From the NCBI GenBank assembly GCA_045543675.1, contig JAZPXM010000009.1, positions 1-28,292 of the forward strand: a DNA stretch of 28,292 nt. The letters are read 5' to 3'. Below the pieces are notes generated by a model, which was not told the DNA's origin, did no database searches, and was given only the letters and a program-made list of their open reading frames with translations. Within the stretch, counting starts at the first letter, position 1, and each line of letters opens with the position of its first letter. Of the stretch, positions 16,405-23,116 are shown piece by piece. The stretch comes from URNF01 sp045543675. Its GTDB lineage: Bacteria > Bacillota > Clostridia > Oscillospirales > Acutalibacteraceae. Made by a program: the position numbers and the translations under genes.

Positions 16405-16446
16405 AGAGAGAATGTAGCACGTATGATACATTCTCTCTATTTTTTT
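16405..16446. terminator. identical-stem hairpin terminator, copy 1
   Basis: A perfect 12-bp stem, AGAGAGAATGTA (16405-16416) with TACATTCTCTCT (16427-16438), loop GCACGTATGA, then a run of T. It follows the rnpA-khpB operon. The A-rich flank on the left could also let it stop the converging minus-strand kinase transcript. Copies 2 and 3 with the same stem lie at 22957 and 26792. Confidence 0.75.
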
Positions 16447-16460
16447 GTAGACATTTTTTC

Positions 16461-16634
16461 TTGCCTCCCCTTGTCAGGGGAGGTGGCAAAACCGTAGGTT
16501 TTGACGGAGGGGTAGTTCTGCACACACAAGGAATATATTTCGACTACCCCTCAGTTTCACTCGCTTAAACGCTCGTTCAACAGCTCCCCTGACAAGGGGA
16601 GCCAAGAGCGCTACTCGCCCTGACAAGGGGAGCC
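16461..16634. mobile_element. MITE-like palindromic element
   Basis: The self-complementary motif CTCCCCTTGTCAGGGGAG (16465-16482) recurs inverted as CTCCCCTGACAAGGGGAG (16584-16601), giving terminal inverted repeats around a ~100-bp core. That core has its own inverted pair, GGAGGGGTAG (16507-16516 region) and CTACCCCTC. A third partial copy, CCCTGACAAGGGGAGCC, lies at 16618-16634. No transposase is present, and no target duplication could be confirmed. Confidence 0.5.
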
Positions 16635-16657
16635 GAGAAAAGATGTGTTTTATACCC

Positions 16658-16684
16658 TTGCCTCCCTTTAGGCAAGGGAGGCAG
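16658..16684. repeat. short palindromic repeat near the kinase 3' end
   Basis: TTGCCTCCCTTTAGGCAAGGGAGGCA-type palindrome of the same family as the hairpin in the response-regulator leader (18438-18455). It may act as the 3' hairpin of the minus-strand kinase operon. Confidence 0.45.
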
Positions 16685-16700
16685 TATACTTTGTACGAAT

Positions 16701-17720
16701 TCAAAACACCACGCGCACCGTGGTGGCTTCGCCTAAGGTGCTTTCCACCGAAACGGTGGCGTTTAAGAAACGGGTGGCGTGTTTTACAATGGACAATCCC
16801 AACCCCGTCCCGCCGATTTCTTTGGAATGGCTTTTATCCGCGCGGTAAAACCTGTCAAAAATATGCGGTAGGTCTTTTTCCGAAATACCAATGCCCGTAT
16901 CTTTGACCTTCAGTTCCACGCCGTCTACGTACTGGCGGATAGACACAAACACCTGCCCACCGTTTTTGTTATATTTGATGGCGTTGTCACACAGGTTGTA
17001 CACGATTTCTTCCACGACCTGCTCTGCCCCGCGCACCGTCACCTGTTCTCCTGTCAGCGAGAAGGTGACGTTTTTCTGCTTTGCCGTCATTTCCAAATGG
17101 GAGATAACCCCCTCACACAACGCAAAAAGGTCGATATCTTCGATAGTGACGTCCACTTCCTTACTGTCTAACTGGGACAGTTTGATGATGTCCCCCACAA
17201 GGGTGGTCAGCCGTCTGCTTTCGTCATAGATTTTTCCTGCAAAACGCGGCACATCCGCCGGTTCCACCATACCGCTTTTTAAAAGTTCCGCATATCCCGA
17301 AATGGAGGTTAACGGCGTTTTCATTTCGTGAGACACGTTGGCGGTAAAATCCCGTCGCATCGCATCCTGCGCGGCGTGTTCTTTTGCCATCTCTTCCATT
17401 TGCTTTCTTAACAGACGGTTTTGCTGTCGAATACGGTCGATAAGCGGGGACAGTTCCGCATACAGCGCTTCCCCGTCGGGATCCGAAAGATTTAAACGGT
17501 TAATGGGCGCGGTAATACTGTGCGCCACCTTAGACGACAGCCACAAAGAAAGCAACAGCGCACCCGCCGCAATACAAACGGCAGGGATAAGCAATTCCGC
17601 AAACAGCGCCATCGGCGGTTTTTTATACACGTATACGAACATCCCGTACACCGCGGCAAACGCCGCACACAACACGGTAAAAGAAACCGAAAAACAACTC
17701 CAAAAAATCTTTTTTCTCAT
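16701..17720 (-). CDS. PhoR-type sensor histidine kinase
   Basis: Membrane kinase of a two-component system, 339 residues. Two transmembrane helices (about 5-31 and 39-62) are joined by only a few residues, so there is no extracytoplasmic sensor domain. A coiled-coil linker (about 85-125) leads to the HisKA box FTANVSHEMKTPLTSISGY with phospho-accepting His131. The ATPase domain shows the N-box NLCDNAIKY (242-250), G1 DTGIGIS (274-280), F-box FDRFYRADKSHS and G2 GGTGLGLSI (303-311). The sequence type is that of PhoR/WalK-like kinases. It starts 3 nt after the response regulator stop. The target is not provable, but nearby Na+/phosphate transporters with Pho-box-like sites make phosphate a reasonable candidate. 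Confidence 0.9.
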   Translation of the reverse strand: MRKKIFWSCFSVSFTVLCAAFAAVYGMFVYVYKKPPMALFAELLIPAVCIAAGALLLSLWLSSKVAHSITAPINRLNLSDPDGEALYAELSPLIDRIRQQNRLLRKQMEEMAKEHAAQDAMRRDFTANVSHEMKTPLTSISGYAELLKSGMVEPADVPRFAGKIYDESRRLTTLVGDIIKLSQLDSKEVDVTIEDIDLFALCEGVISHLEMTAKQKNVTFSLTGEQVTVRGAEQVVEEIVYNLCDNAIKYNKNGGQVFVSIRQYVDGVELKVKDTGIGISEKDLPHIFDRFYRADKSHSKEIGGTGLGLSIVKHATRFLNATVSVESTLGEATTVRVVF

Positions 17721-17723
17721 ACG

Positions 17724-18383
17724 TTACCCTACTTTATACCCGATACCGCGTATCGTTTCTACCAGGTCTCCCGCTGTCCCTAACTTTTGGCGCAGGGTGC
17801 GGATATGTACGTCTACCGTGCGGTTTTCCCCGTCAAAGGCGTATCCCCACACGTGGTTTAAAATCTGGTCGCGGGTCAAGACCTGTCCGCGATTTTCCAG
17901 TAAAAAACACAGCATTTCAAACTCTTTGCGGGTCAACGTTACCGCCGCACCGTCCACCGTGATAATATGCTTTTTGGGACATACGTATAACGACCCGACG
18001 GTGTAATCTTCGGTGGGTTTTTGCACGCCGCGCAACCGCGCTTTTACACGCGCGACCAGCTCCATAACCCCAAACGGTTTGGCAATATAGTCGTCAGCGC
18101 CGTATTCAAACCCGCGCACCTTGTCGATTTCGGACGCTTTGGCGGTCAACATGATCACGGGGATATGTTGGGTGTCGGGGGTGGCGCGTAACGTTTGTAA
18201 AATAGAAAGGCCGTCCTGCTCGGGCAACATAATGTCCAGCAGGATAAGGTCTGGTTTTTGCTGTTGCATCTGTTTCCAAAACAATGACGGCACCGCAAAG
18301 CCTTGCGCAGGCAGCCCCGTACTGTTTAGGGTGTATACCACCAGCTCGCGTATATTGCTGTCGTCTTCGATAAGATAGATCAT
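17724..18383 (-). CDS. OmpR/PhoB-family response regulator
   Basis: A 219-residue regulator with an N-terminal receiver domain (acidic pocket EDD at 6-8, phospho-accepting Asp50 in LILLDIMLPE, Thr80, Lys102 in AKPF). A C-terminal winged-helix DNA-binding domain follows (LTRKEFEMLCFLLENRGQVLT, then RTVDVHIRTLRQKL and IRGIGYKVG). AAGGAG precedes the ATG. It is the first gene of a two-gene operon with the kinase. By sequence type it is PhoP/PhoB-like; actual targets are inferred only. Confidence 0.92.
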   Translation of the reverse strand: MIYLIEDDSNIRELVVYTLNSTGLPAQGFAVPSLFWKQMQQQKPDLILLDIMLPEQDGLSILQTLRATPDTQHIPVIMLTAKASEIDKVRGFEYGADDYIAKPFGVMELVARVKARLRGVQKPTEDYTVGSLYVCPKKHIITVDGAAVTLTRKEFEMLCFLLENRGQVLTRDQILNHVWGYAFDGENRTVDVHIRTLRQKLGTAGDLVETIRGIGYKVG

Positions 18384-18410
18384 AGTTCCACTCCTTATAT
18401 TTCACAATCC

Positions 18411-18457
18411 CCCAGTCTCGCTGTCGCTCGACAGCCCCCTTTAGGCAAGGGGGCCTT
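18411..18457. repeat. repeat hairpins in the response-regulator 5' leader
   Basis: Two adjacent palindromes: CTGTCGCTCGACAG and GCCCCCTTTAGGCAAGGGGGC. They lie between the mapped minus-strand promoter and the start codon, so they would be in the untranslated leader of the two-component operon. The same family of sequence occurs at 16658-16684. Confidence 0.55.
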
Positions 18458-18477
18458 TGCGGAGAAGGCTTTGCTAT

Positions 18478-18506
18478 ACTATATCACAAAAATGCCGAAA
18501 ACGCAA
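18478..18506 (-). promoter_or_regulatory. promoter of the two-component operon
   Basis: Minus-strand TTGCGT and TATAGT with a 17-bp spacer, giving a leader of about 88 nt before the response-regulator ATG. No TTAACA-type repeat is seen next to it. Confidence 0.6.
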
Positions 18507-18518
18507 ATCAAAAAAAGG

Positions 18519-18548
18519 TTGCCTTTATATACGTATATATGCTATACT
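18519..18548 (+). promoter_or_regulatory. promoter of the NSS-transporter operon
   Basis: TTGCCT (18519-18524) and TATACT (18543-18548) with an 18-bp spacer; a second TATAAT follows at 18553-18558. The spacer contains the 14-bp palindrome TATATACGTATATA (18526-18539), which could be an operator. Confidence 0.6.
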
Positions 18549-18580
18549 ACATTATAATTATAAACCTTTGGAGGGTACAT

Positions 18581-19972
18581 ATGGAAAGAGAAAAGTTGGG
18601 GAGCCGTCTTGGTTTTATCCTATTGTCGGCAGGCTGTGCTATCGGCCTGGGTAACGTATGGAAATTTCCGTCTTTGGTTGCGGCATCGGGCGGCGGTTTC
18701 TTCGTGTTATTTTACATCCTGTTTTTGTTCATTTTAGGGTTGCCCGTGATGACCATGGAATTTTCCCTTGGTCGTGCGAGCCAGAAAAGCCCCGTAAAAA
18801 TGCTGCAAACGCTGGAAAAACCCGGTCAGAAATGGCATTGGTACGGCTATTTCGCTATGGCGGGCAACTGGCTGTTGATGATGTTCTATACCGCCGTTTG
18901 CGGGTGGATGTTGCAGTATTTTATCAACACCGCAAAAGGTGATTTTGTCGGCTTGGATGCCCCTGCTGTCAGCGCGGCATTCGGCGCAATGACCGGCGAA
19001 TGGAGCACAATGCTCATTTACACCGTTATTATTATCATTGCCGGTTTTTTTGTCTGCTCGTTTAGTTTACAAAAGGGTTTGGAACGTGTTACCAAATATA
19101 TGATGCTTGCCCTGCTTTGTATTATGGTAGGTCTTGCCGTGTACAGTTGTTGCCAACCCGGCAGCGGCGAAGGCTTAAAATTCTACTTGATGCCCAGCGT
19201 AGAAAATATGCAAAAAGCGGGCATTGGCAGGGTCATCGTCAACGCGATGAACCAGGCGTTCTTTACGCTGTCTTTGGGTATCGGCTCGATGGCAATTTTC
19301 GGCAGTTACCTGAAAAAAGACCATTCCCTGTTGGGCGAAGCGGTCAACGTCGGTATTCTGGATACGTTTGTGGCGATTACGTCGGGTCTTATCATTTTCC
19401 CCGCTTGCTTTGCGTATAACGTGCCGTTGGTAAACGATAAAGGCGAATTGGCGGGCGGCCCCGGCCTTATTTTCGAAGTGTTGCCCAATCTTTTTGCCAA
19501 CCTGCCCGGCGGCAGAATTGTCGGCAGTTTGTTTTTTATGTTCCTGTTCTTCGCGGCGTTTTCCACCGTGTTGGCGGTATTTGAAAATATCCTTGCGATG
19601 ATGATGGATCTGACCGGTTGGTCCCGCAGAAAGACCTGTCTGCTTTGTTGTCCGCTTATGCTTGTTTTGTGCTTACCTTGCGTGTTCGGCTTTAATTTAC
19701 TGAAAGACATTACGCCTTTGGGCGCCGGCTCTAACCTTATGGATCTGGAAGACTTTATCGTTTCCAACGTGCTGTTGCCGGTTGGCTCTTTGGTGTTTGC
19801 GCTGTTCTGTACTTTAAAATACGGCTGGGGATGGAAAAACTTCAAAGCGGAAGCCAACGAAGGCAGCGGTATCAAAGTACATAACTGGATGCGCGTGTAT
19901 ATGACCTATATCCTGCCGCTTATCATTTTTGCGTTGTTTGTCGTCGGCATTTGGGACAAATTCTTCAAATAA
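18581..19972 (+). CDS. NSS-family sodium-dependent transporter
   Basis: Neurotransmitter:sodium symporter (SNF) family, the LeuT-type Na+-coupled uptake systems for amino acids or related amines. The protein has 463 residues and about 11 hydrophobic segments. The N-terminal signature GFILLSAGCAIGLGNVWKFP contains the family's unwound TM1 sodium/substrate site. NAMNQAFFTLSLGIGSMAIFGSY (TM6 region) and FFAAFSTVLAVFENILA (TM8 region) are also characteristic. The start at 18581 is chosen for GGAGGG 7 nt upstream and because MEREKLGSRLG fits known N-termini; an upstream ATG lies in the promoter. It heads a four-gene operon with two unknown membrane proteins and an M20 peptidase. The substrate cannot be read from sequence. 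Confidence 0.93.
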   Translation: MEREKLGSRLGFILLSAGCAIGLGNVWKFPSLVAASGGGFFVLFYILFLFILGLPVMTMEFSLGRASQKSPVKMLQTLEKPGQKWHWYGYFAMAGNWLLMMFYTAVCGWMLQYFINTAKGDFVGLDAPAVSAAFGAMTGEWSTMLIYTVIIIIAGFFVCSFSLQKGLERVTKYMMLALLCIMVGLAVYSCCQPGSGEGLKFYLMPSVENMQKAGIGRVIVNAMNQAFFTLSLGIGSMAIFGSYLKKDHSLLGEAVNVGILDTFVAITSGLIIFPACFAYNVPLVNDKGELAGGPGLIFEVLPNLFANLPGGRIVGSLFFMFLFFAAFSTVLAVFENILAMMMDLTGWSRRKTCLLCCPLMLVLCLPCVFGFNLLKDITPLGAGSNLMDLEDFIVSNVLLPVGSLVFALFCTLKYGWGWKNFKAEANEGSGIKVHNWMRVYMTYILPLIIFALFVVGIWDKFFK

Positions 19973-19984
19973 GGGGTAAAAAAG

Positions 19985-20713
19985 ATGAATTTCAGTGTAA
20001 ACAGCACCTTTCTCTACATAGTGGCAGGTGCGGTGATTCTGTTTGTATTGGCGCAATCTTTCTTTTTCCTTATCCGTGCGTACCGTCGCGGCAAGGAACT
20101 GGGAATGGCCCCCGCGACCTTGCGCAAAACGGTGGTATCCACCGCCGTTTTTACGGTTGCCCCCGCAGTTTCTATTCTTATCGGTATTATTACGCTTTCT
20201 AAATTCTTGGGTATTCCGTTGCCGTGGATCCGTATGAGCGTTATCGGCGCCTTAACGTACGAACTGCCCGCGGCAACCGCGGCGGCAAACGCTTTAAACG
20301 TTACCCAGTTATCCGAAATGATTACCGACCCGAAGGTGTATACCGCTATCGCGTGGGTAATGACCCTTGGCATTATGCCGTCTATCGTGCTGCCGCCCAT
20401 TCTGATGAAGAAGATCCGCGGCGGTATGCTGAAACTCAAAAACCGCGACAGCAAATGGAGCGATATTTTTATGACGTCGCTGTTTTTGGGTATGATCTCC
20501 GCATTTTTGGGATTGGTGTTTGCGGACGTCGGTAACGGGTTGAAAGGCTTTATTCCGCTGTTCGTACTGCTCGTTTCCGCGCTGTTAATGGCGGTTTGCG
20601 GTCTGCTTATCAAAAAATGCGGTATGAAATGGCTGGAAACGTACGCTATGGCGATCAGTATGGTGGGCGCGATGGTGTTCGCCGCAGTGATCACGCCGTT
20701 GATAGGGGGTTGA
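19985..20713 (+). CDS. DUF5058-like multi-pass membrane protein
   Basis: Unknown function. The 242-residue protein has about six hydrophobic helices: an N-terminal helix (9-30) with a basic RAYRRGKELG face, TVAPAVSILIGIITLSKFLGIPLPWIRMSVIGALTYE-type segments in the middle, and further helices near 120-140, 160-178, 188-208 and 218-238. I recognise the pattern as the DUF5058 family, from memory and not from a search. It follows the NSS gene by 12 nt with an AGGGG site. The pair with the next gene looks like two halves of one transporter, in the way YjiH/YjiG-type membrane pairs sit beside a dipeptidase in E. coli; that comparison is inference. Confidence 0.75.
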   Translation: MNFSVNSTFLYIVAGAVILFVLAQSFFFLIRAYRRGKELGMAPATLRKTVVSTAVFTVAPAVSILIGIITLSKFLGIPLPWIRMSVIGALTYELPAATAAANALNVTQLSEMITDPKVYTAIAWVMTLGIMPSIVLPPILMKKIRGGMLKLKNRDSKWSDIFMTSLFLGMISAFLGLVFADVGNGLKGFIPLFVLLVSALLMAVCGLLIKKCGMKWLETYAMAISMVGAMVFAAVITPLIGG

Positions 20714-20717
20714 GAAT

Positions 20718-21371
20718 ATGCGTGACTATATGAAAGAAACCGATAAATACGGTAAGATATGGATATGGACCGCTGTTTTTGTGGTATTGATGGTGCCGAT
20801 CGCTATCTGCGTTGCGTATAATGCCTGGCCGCCGATTACCGCCGTGTTAAAAGGGCTTTTGGGCGTGGCGCCGATCTTCTGGACGGTTGGTGTTATCGAA
20901 GTTATCACCTATACCCCCATGCTGGGTGTGGGCGGCACCTATTTGTCTTTTGTGACAGGTAACCTGACCAGTTTAAAAGCGCCTGCGGCGCTTACCGCCA
21001 TGGAAAACGCCAACGTAAAACCCGACTCGGAAGAAGGCGAAGTGGTTTCTACCATTGCGGTAGCAACGTCTTCCATTGTCACCACCTTGGTATTGGCGTT
21101 GGGCGTGGCGATTTTGAGTTTCTTGACCCCCGTTTTAGAGCATCCCGCTTTAAAACCTGCGTTCGATAACATTCTGCCGTCGCTGTTCGGCGGTTTGGCG
21201 GTGGTGTACATCAGTAAGAACTGGAAACTGTCCTTAGCACCGCTTATCTTTATGGTGGTACTGTTCTTGGCGGTACCGTCTTTGGCGGGTTCGGTCGGTG
21301 TGCTGGTACCCGTCGGCGTGTTGGTGGCGCTGGGCGCCGCGCGCGTGATGTACAAAAAAGGTTGGGTGTAA
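20718..21371 (+). CDS. multi-pass membrane protein, probable partner of the DUF5058-like protein
   Basis: Unknown function; family not securely recognised. The 217-residue protein has about five hydrophobic segments (about 14-34, 41-62, 115-138, 150-163 and 170-210). A conserved-looking hydrophilic re-entrant stretch, GVGGTYLSFVTGNLTSLKAPA, lies near 71-91, followed by an acidic loop (NVKPDSEEGEV). The start is 4 nt after the upstream stop, with AGGGGG in the end of that gene; the M20 peptidase gene starts 1 nt after its stop. Such tight packing suggests a complex with the upstream protein. SpmA/B- or GATE-domain-like halves are a possible relationship. Confidence 0.7.
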   Translation: MRDYMKETDKYGKIWIWTAVFVVLMVPIAICVAYNAWPPITAVLKGLLGVAPIFWTVGVIEVITYTPMLGVGGTYLSFVTGNLTSLKAPAALTAMENANVKPDSEEGEVVSTIAVATSSIVTTLVLALGVAILSFLTPVLEHPALKPAFDNILPSLFGGLAVVYISKNWKLSLAPLIFMVVLFLAVPSLAGSVGVLVPVGVLVALGAARVMYKKGWV

Positions 21372-21372
21372 G

Positions 21373-22809
21373 ATGCAAATTGTACTCGGTCTTGTCGCGT
21401 TACTCGTTTTGTTTATTGCCGTTATCTGTATACGGGCGGCACGTTTCCGTCCCGCAAAAGAAACGCCGGTCACCCCCGTACCCGTTGCGGTGGATACCGA
21501 GAAGATCACCGCAGATATGGTGGCAATGATACAATGTAAAACCGTGTCTTACCGCGACGAAAGTCTGGTGGACCGCAAAGCATTCGAAAAATTCGAAAAA
21601 CTGCTGTTTGACCGCTATCCTGCGGTGGCAGAAGCCGCCGATTTCAAAAAAATCGGCAAAACGGGTCTGCTTTTCCACATAAAGGGTAAAAGCGATACCG
21701 CACCGTCGGTGTTAATGGCGCATTATGACGTTGTGCCTGTGGACGCGGACGGTTGGGAAAAAGATGCGTTTGCGGGAATCGTGGAAAACGGCGTTATTTG
21801 GGGTAGGGGCACGTTAGATACCAAAGGCACCCTGCTTGGCGTGATGCAAGCGGCGGAGTCTGCGTTAAAAGACGGGTTTGTACCCGAAAACGACCTGTAT
21901 CTCGCCTTTTCGGGCGAAGAAGAAATTGACGGCGATACCTGCAAAGATATTGTCGCGTATTTAGAGCAAAACGGTGTCACCCCCGCCCTTGTTTTGGACG
22001 AAGGCGGCGCGGTGGTGGAAAACGTGTTTCCCGGTGTAAAAAGCGCTTGCGCCGTTATCGGCATTGCGGAAAAGGGAAGCGTGTCGCTGGATATGGCATT
22101 AACGTCCAACGGCGGGCACGCGTCCACGCCGCCGCCCAAAACGGTTATGGGAAAACTGTCCAAAGCGGTGGTGGATATTGAAAGCCACCCGTTCCCCCGT
22201 CGTTTGACCCCGCCTGCCGCGGGGCTGTTTGACACCTTGGGCAGACGGTCCACCTTTTTGTACCGCCTGATTTTTGCAAACCTGTGGTGTTTTATGCCGC
22301 TGCTCGATTTGATCTGTAAACTGTCCGGCGGCGAATTGAATGCGTTGGTGCGCACCACCGTGGCGGTTACCCGTATGCAAGGCAGTAACGCGTATAACGT
22401 GTTGCCGCCGAAAGGTACAGTCGGCTTGAATGTCCGTCTGATCGGCGGGGACACCATTGACAGCGCGGTGGAGTATATTAAAAAGGTTATAAAGAATGAT
22501 GATATTGCCGTGTCGGTGGTGGGCGGTATGAACCCGTCCATCAGTTCGGACGTGACAAGTCCCGCGTGGCAGAAAATTGAAACCGCGGTGAAACAGACGT
22601 TTGATAACACGGTGGTAAGTCCGTATTTAATGATGGCGTGCAGCGATTCCCGCCATTATTGCCGTATCACCGATAAGGTGTACCGTTTTTCACCGATGCG
22701 GTTATCCAAAGAAGAGCGCAAAATGATTCACGGCAACAATGAACGCGTTCCCGTAGACACGTTGGCGGATACGGTGGCATTTTACACGCGGTTGTTGAAG
22801 ATGTTGTGA
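21373..22809 (+). CDS. membrane-anchored M20-family metallopeptidase
   Basis: Zinc-dependent aminoacylase/carboxypeptidase-type hydrolase, 478 residues. An uncleaved-looking N-terminal helix (about 3-22) is followed by RAARFRPAK. The M20 catalytic domain shows MAHYDVVPVD (metal ligand His117, Asp119), GRGTLDTKG (bridging Asp149), SGEEEIDGD (catalytic and metal-binding glutamates about 183-184), LDEGGAV (209-215) and a late SDSRHYCR with the last His ligand. The lid/dimerisation domain spans about 230-380. The overall pattern resembles PM20D1-like enzymes that hydrolyse or form N-acyl amino acids, but peptides are equally possible. It ends the NSS operon, suggesting that imported or released amino-acid conjugates are its substrate. 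Confidence 0.88.
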   Translation: MQIVLGLVALLVLFIAVICIRAARFRPAKETPVTPVPVAVDTEKITADMVAMIQCKTVSYRDESLVDRKAFEKFEKLLFDRYPAVAEAADFKKIGKTGLLFHIKGKSDTAPSVLMAHYDVVPVDADGWEKDAFAGIVENGVIWGRGTLDTKGTLLGVMQAAESALKDGFVPENDLYLAFSGEEEIDGDTCKDIVAYLEQNGVTPALVLDEGGAVVENVFPGVKSACAVIGIAEKGSVSLDMALTSNGGHASTPPPKTVMGKLSKAVVDIESHPFPRRLTPPAAGLFDTLGRRSTFLYRLIFANLWCFMPLLDLICKLSGGELNALVRTTVAVTRMQGSNAYNVLPPKGTVGLNVRLIGGDTIDSAVEYIKKVIKNDDIAVSVVGGMNPSISSDVTSPAWQKIETAVKQTFDNTVVSPYLMMACSDSRHYCRITDKVYRFSPMRLSKEERKMIHGNNERVPVDTLADTVAFYTRLLKML

Positions 22810-22839
22810 TAAAACAAGAAAAAGAATTGCCCACATCGT

Positions 22840-22930
22840 CCCGTTTTATGCCGTTTGCGGGCAGTGGGGAAGGCCTGCCCCTACGATATCATTCGTTGTG
22901 CGTGATTGCCTTCTCCTCAAGGAGAAGGCA
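22840..22930. repeat. dispersed repeat with two hairpins
   Basis: Non-coding stretch after the M20 gene with GGGCAG...CTGCCC (about 22859-22880) and a perfect 10-bp stem TGCCTTCTCC/GGAGAAGGCA (22907-22916 and 22921-22930, loop TCAA). It resembles the repeats at 16.3-16.7 kb in composition. Confidence 0.5.
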
Positions 22931-22956
22931 CGCCTATGTAAAAATCTGTAAACCTA

Positions 22957-22998
22957 AGAGAGAATGTATTGCGTGTGATACATTCTCTCTGTTTTTAT
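22957..22998 (+). terminator. identical-stem hairpin terminator, copy 2
   Basis: The 12-bp stem AGAGAGAATGTA/TACATTCTCTCT (22957-22968 and 22979-22990) is identical to copies 1 and 3; the loop is TTGCGTGTGA. It is followed by GTTTTTATTT. It closes the NSS-M20 operon. Confidence 0.75.
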
Positions 22999-23031
22999 TT
23001 CTATGACCACCCGCCGTGTGCAGGGTTTTAT

Positions 23032-23071
23032 TTTACAAACATTTAACGGTTTTTTGCTTCCGTTTTTAACA
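23032..23071 (+). promoter_or_regulatory. Pho-box-like direct repeats upstream of the first Na+/phosphate transporter
   Basis: TTTACA (23032-23037), five bases, then TTAACG (23043-23048): hexamers at 11-nt spacing, matching the Bacillus PhoP pattern TT(A/T)ACA with about 5-nt gaps. TTGCTT at 23055 and TTAACA at 23066 continue the series with roughly the same period. They lie about 50-85 bp before the start codon. No convincing -10 was chosen. Confidence 0.5.
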
Positions 23072-23116
23072 AAAAAAGTGCACACTACTTTTGGCAAAAG
23101 AAAGGAAGCGAGAAAA

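Noticed and set aside
16080..16568. Overlapping ORFs of 88-94 codons across the repeats downstream of khpB
   Set aside because: They read through dispersed repeats; similar peptides from copy B at 26.9 kb reflect repeat identity, not a gene family. Coding bias is absent.
16461..16684. CRISPR-like array of GC-rich repeats
   Set aside because: Repeat units are palindromic, inverted to each other and irregularly spaced; there are no uniform spacers and no cas genes.
18539..18580. Upstream start for the NSS transporter giving 14 extra residues
   Set aside because: That ATG lies within the -10 region and lacks a ribosome site; the ATG at 18581 has GGAGGG and a family-like N-terminus.
21723..22610. 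295-codon minus-strand ORF opposite the M20 gene
   Set aside because: Shadow of the peptidase, which has all its catalytic motifs in the other frame.
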